DNA of 54,896 nt from Thalassotalea_B sp049613795. Its GTDB lineage: Bacteria; Pseudomonadota; Gammaproteobacteria; Enterobacterales; Alteromonadaceae. Positions 53,021 to 54,896 of the stretch are shown piece by piece. A model generated the notes under the pieces. The model saw nothing but the letters and a program-made list of their open reading frames with translations, was not told the DNA's origin and ran no database searches. Location: contig JBMZCX010000006.1 in NCBI GenBank assembly GCA_049613795.1, forward strand, positions 1-54,896, read 5' to 3'. A program made the translations under genes and the position numbers. Within the stretch, counting starts at the first letter, position 1. Each line of letters starts with the position of its first letter.

Positions 53021-53987
53021 ATCAATAAAAGAGCAGTTAATTAGACAGTTAGCGGAAGGTAAATTTGTTTCTGGCCAGTTAATTGGCGAGTCGTTAGGCA
53101 TAAGCCGTGCGGCGGTGTCGAAACACATTGCTAGTTTAAATGATATGGGGCTAGACATTTATAGTGTGACTGGTAAAGGCTATCGTTTAGCTGAACCGAT
53201 TGCATTAATTGACAAAACCGCAATATTAGCAAACTTATCGGCTAAAGCATTAGCAAGTAAAGTTGAGGTACATTGTTTAATCGACTCAACCAATAATTAT
53301 TTGTTAAGGCGCTTACCCGAACATATCAAACAGGGCCAAGTGTGCATAGCCGAACATCAAAGTGCAGGGCGCGGTAGACGTGGCAAGCAATGGATATCAC
53401 CCTTTGGTTCGCATATTTATATGTCGATGTATTGGCATTTAGAGCAAGGCATGTCTGCGGCAATGGGCTTAAGCGTGGTTGCAGCTATTGCGATCAGTGA
53501 CGCGATAAAAACACTTTATCAAATTGATGTGCAACTTAAGTGGCCGAACGATATTTATATTGAAGGTAAAAAACTAGCTGGCATATTAATTGATTTAGAA
53601 GGGCAGGCGCTTGAGCCGTGTCATTGTATTATTGGCTTAGGGGTCAATGTGTCAATGCCAGTACAAGCCTCGCACTCGATTGACCAACCATGGACCGATT
53701 TACAAACGCATTGCACCGCACCAATTGATCGAAATATATTAATCGCTGAAATTATTAGCCGTCTCACTGCGCGTTTAAATGAACACCAAGAACACGGCAT
53801 AGTGAACATGCTAGAGCGATGGTTGCAATTAGACTTGTATTTAAACCAAGGCGTGCAATTAATTGCAGGCGAAAAAATTACCCAAGGTATTTGTCGCGGC
53901 ATTAATAACCAAGGGGCGCTTTTACTTGAAATTGACCGTCAAATTAAGCCCATTTATGGTGGTGAAGTGAGCTTAAGACCGTGTTAG
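53004..53987 (+). CDS. birA: Bifunctional biotin--protein ligase and biotin operon repressor
   Basis: A winged helix at residues 1-65 (RAAVSKHIASL recognition helix), a central ligase domain with GRGRRGKQWISP (biotinyl-AMP binding loop) and KWPNDIYIEGKKLAGILID, and a C-terminal SH3-like domain. 327 residues, close to the family norm. Start is GTG at 53004, or GTG at 53013 with three residues fewer. Ligates biotin to the acetyl-CoA carboxylase carrier and senses biotin supply. It overlaps coaX by seven bases. Confidence 0.96.
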   Translation: MTLVAKSIKEQLIRQLAEGKFVSGQLIGESLGISRAAVSKHIASLNDMGLDIYSVTGKGYRLAEPIALIDKTAILANLSAKALASKVEVHCLIDSTNNYLLRRLPEHIKQGQVCIAEHQSAGRGRRGKQWISPFGSHIYMSMYWHLEQGMSAAMGLSVVAAIAISDAIKTLYQIDVQLKWPNDIYIEGKKLAGILIDLEGQALEPCHCIIGLGVNVSMPVQASHSIDQPWTDLQTHCTAPIDRNILIAEIISRLTARLNEHQEHGIVNMLERWLQLDLYLNQGVQLIAGEKITQGICRGINNQGALLLEIDRQIKPIYGGEVSLRPC

Positions 53988-54703
53988 TACTGATTGATGT
54001 TGGTAACACGCGGTGTAAATACCTTACTGTTTTTCAAGGTCAGCGTTCTCAGGTTACTTATTGTGAGAATGATAAAATAGCTGATAACTGGCTAACAGAA
54101 ACATTTTTAGAGGCCACTGAAGTTATTCTAGCGAATGTGAACGATGATGAAATAAGTAATATTATTTCTTCTTGGGCAGATAAGCGAGCCATTGCATTTC
54201 AATTACTGAATACTTGCCATCAGCAGTTTGAGCTAACCTGTGCGTATGAAAACCCGAGCAAGCTCGGTATTGATAGATGGTTAGTCATGTTAGCAGCAAG
54301 TTTTTTATTTCCTCAAAAGGCATGCCTTGTTATTGACGCAGGTACGGCAACAACACTTGACGTTATTTCACCACAAGGGCAGCACCTTGGCGGCTGGATA
54401 ATGCCCGGTATTGAACTACTGTTTAACAGCTTGGTTGATAATACTAATAAAATAGATGCAACTAAAAATAATATACCGAGCTTATTATTGGGGGAATCTA
54501 CCAGTGATTGCGTTAACAATGGGGCGTGGGCTCTCACACTTGGTGCAATAGCATTGCAACAAAAGTCACTTAAAGCGCTTTATCCTGAATTAGAAATTAT
54601 TATTACTGGCGGAAATAGTCAGCGCATTGCTTCACTAATTGACTACTCGCACCATGTAATCGATGAGCTAGTCTTTATCGGTATGCAGCGATTTAGTAAC
54701 TAG
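53981..54703 (+). CDS. coaX: Type III pantothenate kinase
   Basis: It phosphorylates pantothenate in the first step of coenzyme A synthesis. A 240-residue ASKHA-fold protein with the phosphate-1 motif DVGNTRCKY, the LGIDRWL segment and the IDAGTATTLDV motif. GTG start at 53981, seven bases inside birA. Type III enzymes do not respond to CoA feedback and usually need a monovalent cation. E. coli has coaA in this same place. Confidence 0.96.
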   Translation: MLVLIDVGNTRCKYLTVFQGQRSQVTYCENDKIADNWLTETFLEATEVILANVNDDEISNIISSWADKRAIAFQLLNTCHQQFELTCAYENPSKLGIDRWLVMLAASFLFPQKACLVIDAGTATTLDVISPQGQHLGGWIMPGIELLFNSLVDNTNKIDATKNNIPSLLLGESTSDCVNNGAWALTLGAIALQQKSLKALYPELEIIITGGNSQRIASLIDYSHHVIDELVFIGMQRFSN

Positions 54704-54758
54704 AGCACCTTTAAAATTGAAGATTTTAGACTTTACTTGAATAAAAAAACGTCAAACA

Positions 54759-54782
54759 GCTAAAAAGCTAATTTTTTTTAGC
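54759..54782 (+). terminator. Possible AT-rich terminator after coaX
   Basis: GCTAAAAA and TTTTTAGC can pair around an AGCTAA-rich loop with several additional T residues. It lies 56 bases after coaX, just before the tRNA promoter. The stem is weak because it is nearly all A/T. Confidence 0.35.
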
Positions 54783-54790
54783 ATTTGCTC

Positions 54791-54819
54791 TTGCAAGGGG
54801 CAAAACATTACACTAGAAT
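54791..54819 (+). promoter_or_regulatory. Promoter of the tRNA-Thr gene
   Basis: TTGCAA and TAGAAT are spaced by 17 bases and followed by a GC-containing discriminator CGCTCC, which is usual for stable RNA promoters. The -10 box ends 19 bases before the tRNA 5' end. Confidence 0.7.
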
Positions 54820-54838
54820 TCGCTCCACTTAATGTAGT

Positions 54839-54896
<58 letters not shown>

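Overview
The window looks like a chromosomal segment of an AT-rich marine gammaproteobacterium of the order Alteromonadales, most likely Colwelliaceae (Colwellia/Thalassotalea type). I infer this from gene content, protein style and gene neighbourhoods (lexA beside an aa3-type oxidase cluster, nfuA/comF/bioH, rph-pyrE/yicC, murB-birA-coaX-tRNA-Thr). I ran no database search. I see no prophage, complete insertion sequence or CRISPR array.

Layout. (1) 0-5 kb: a secreted M4 metalloprotease with two PPC domains, a PqiA-like membrane protein, a DMT-family transporter and lexA with two SOS boxes. (2) 5-14 kb: a cytochrome c oxidase locus: subunit II with two fused cytochrome c domains, subunit I, CtaG/Cox11, subunit III, a reverse-strand DUF2909 gene, SURF1, an Sco-like protein, heme A synthase, heme O synthase and Sco1/SenC. 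An FNR/Anr-like dyad lies in its leader. (3) 14-28 kb: housekeeping and accessory genes: a polysaccharide deacetylase, dinF, nfuA, an M14 peptidase, comF, bioH, a flagellar-like small protein with an SprA-related HExxH protein, pyrE-rph, a three-gene thioredoxin/small subunit/GMC oxidoreductase operon and yicC. (4) 28.7-32.1 kb: a large SWIM-SNF2 helicase, followed by a truncated lipoprotein remnant. (5) 32.7-51.8 kb: an aryl polyene (APE) type II polyketide cluster. (6) 52-54.9 kb: murB, birA, coaX and the start of a tRNA-Thr(TGT) gene cut by the window end.

The APE cluster is the main accessory system. A phosphopantetheinyl transferase (its own unit) can activate two ACPs. An ammonia lyase and an AMP ligase can supply and load an aromatic acid starter. 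Two complete ketosynthases, one ketosynthase-like partner without the active-site Cys, a ketoreductase and two hotdog dehydratases can build the polyene. Two acyltransferases, a glycosyltransferase, a thioesterase, a LolA-like carrier, an MMPL/RND exporter and a lipoprotein can attach the pigment to a lipid and move it to the outer membrane. Twenty-two same-strand genes from 33645 to 51827 have mostly overlapping or near-zero junctions, which suggests one long operon. Its least expected members are a halogenase-like flavoprotein, an ammonia lyase with an unusual selectivity pair, and three envelope genes (MipA/OmpV plus two small secreted proteins) coupled to the end.

The rest is recognisable core gammaproteobacterial chromosome with local insertions. 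M14 peptidase sits between nfuA and comF/bioH, the GMC operon between rph and yicC, the cox cluster between lexA and dinF, and coaX occupies the place that coaA has in E. coli.
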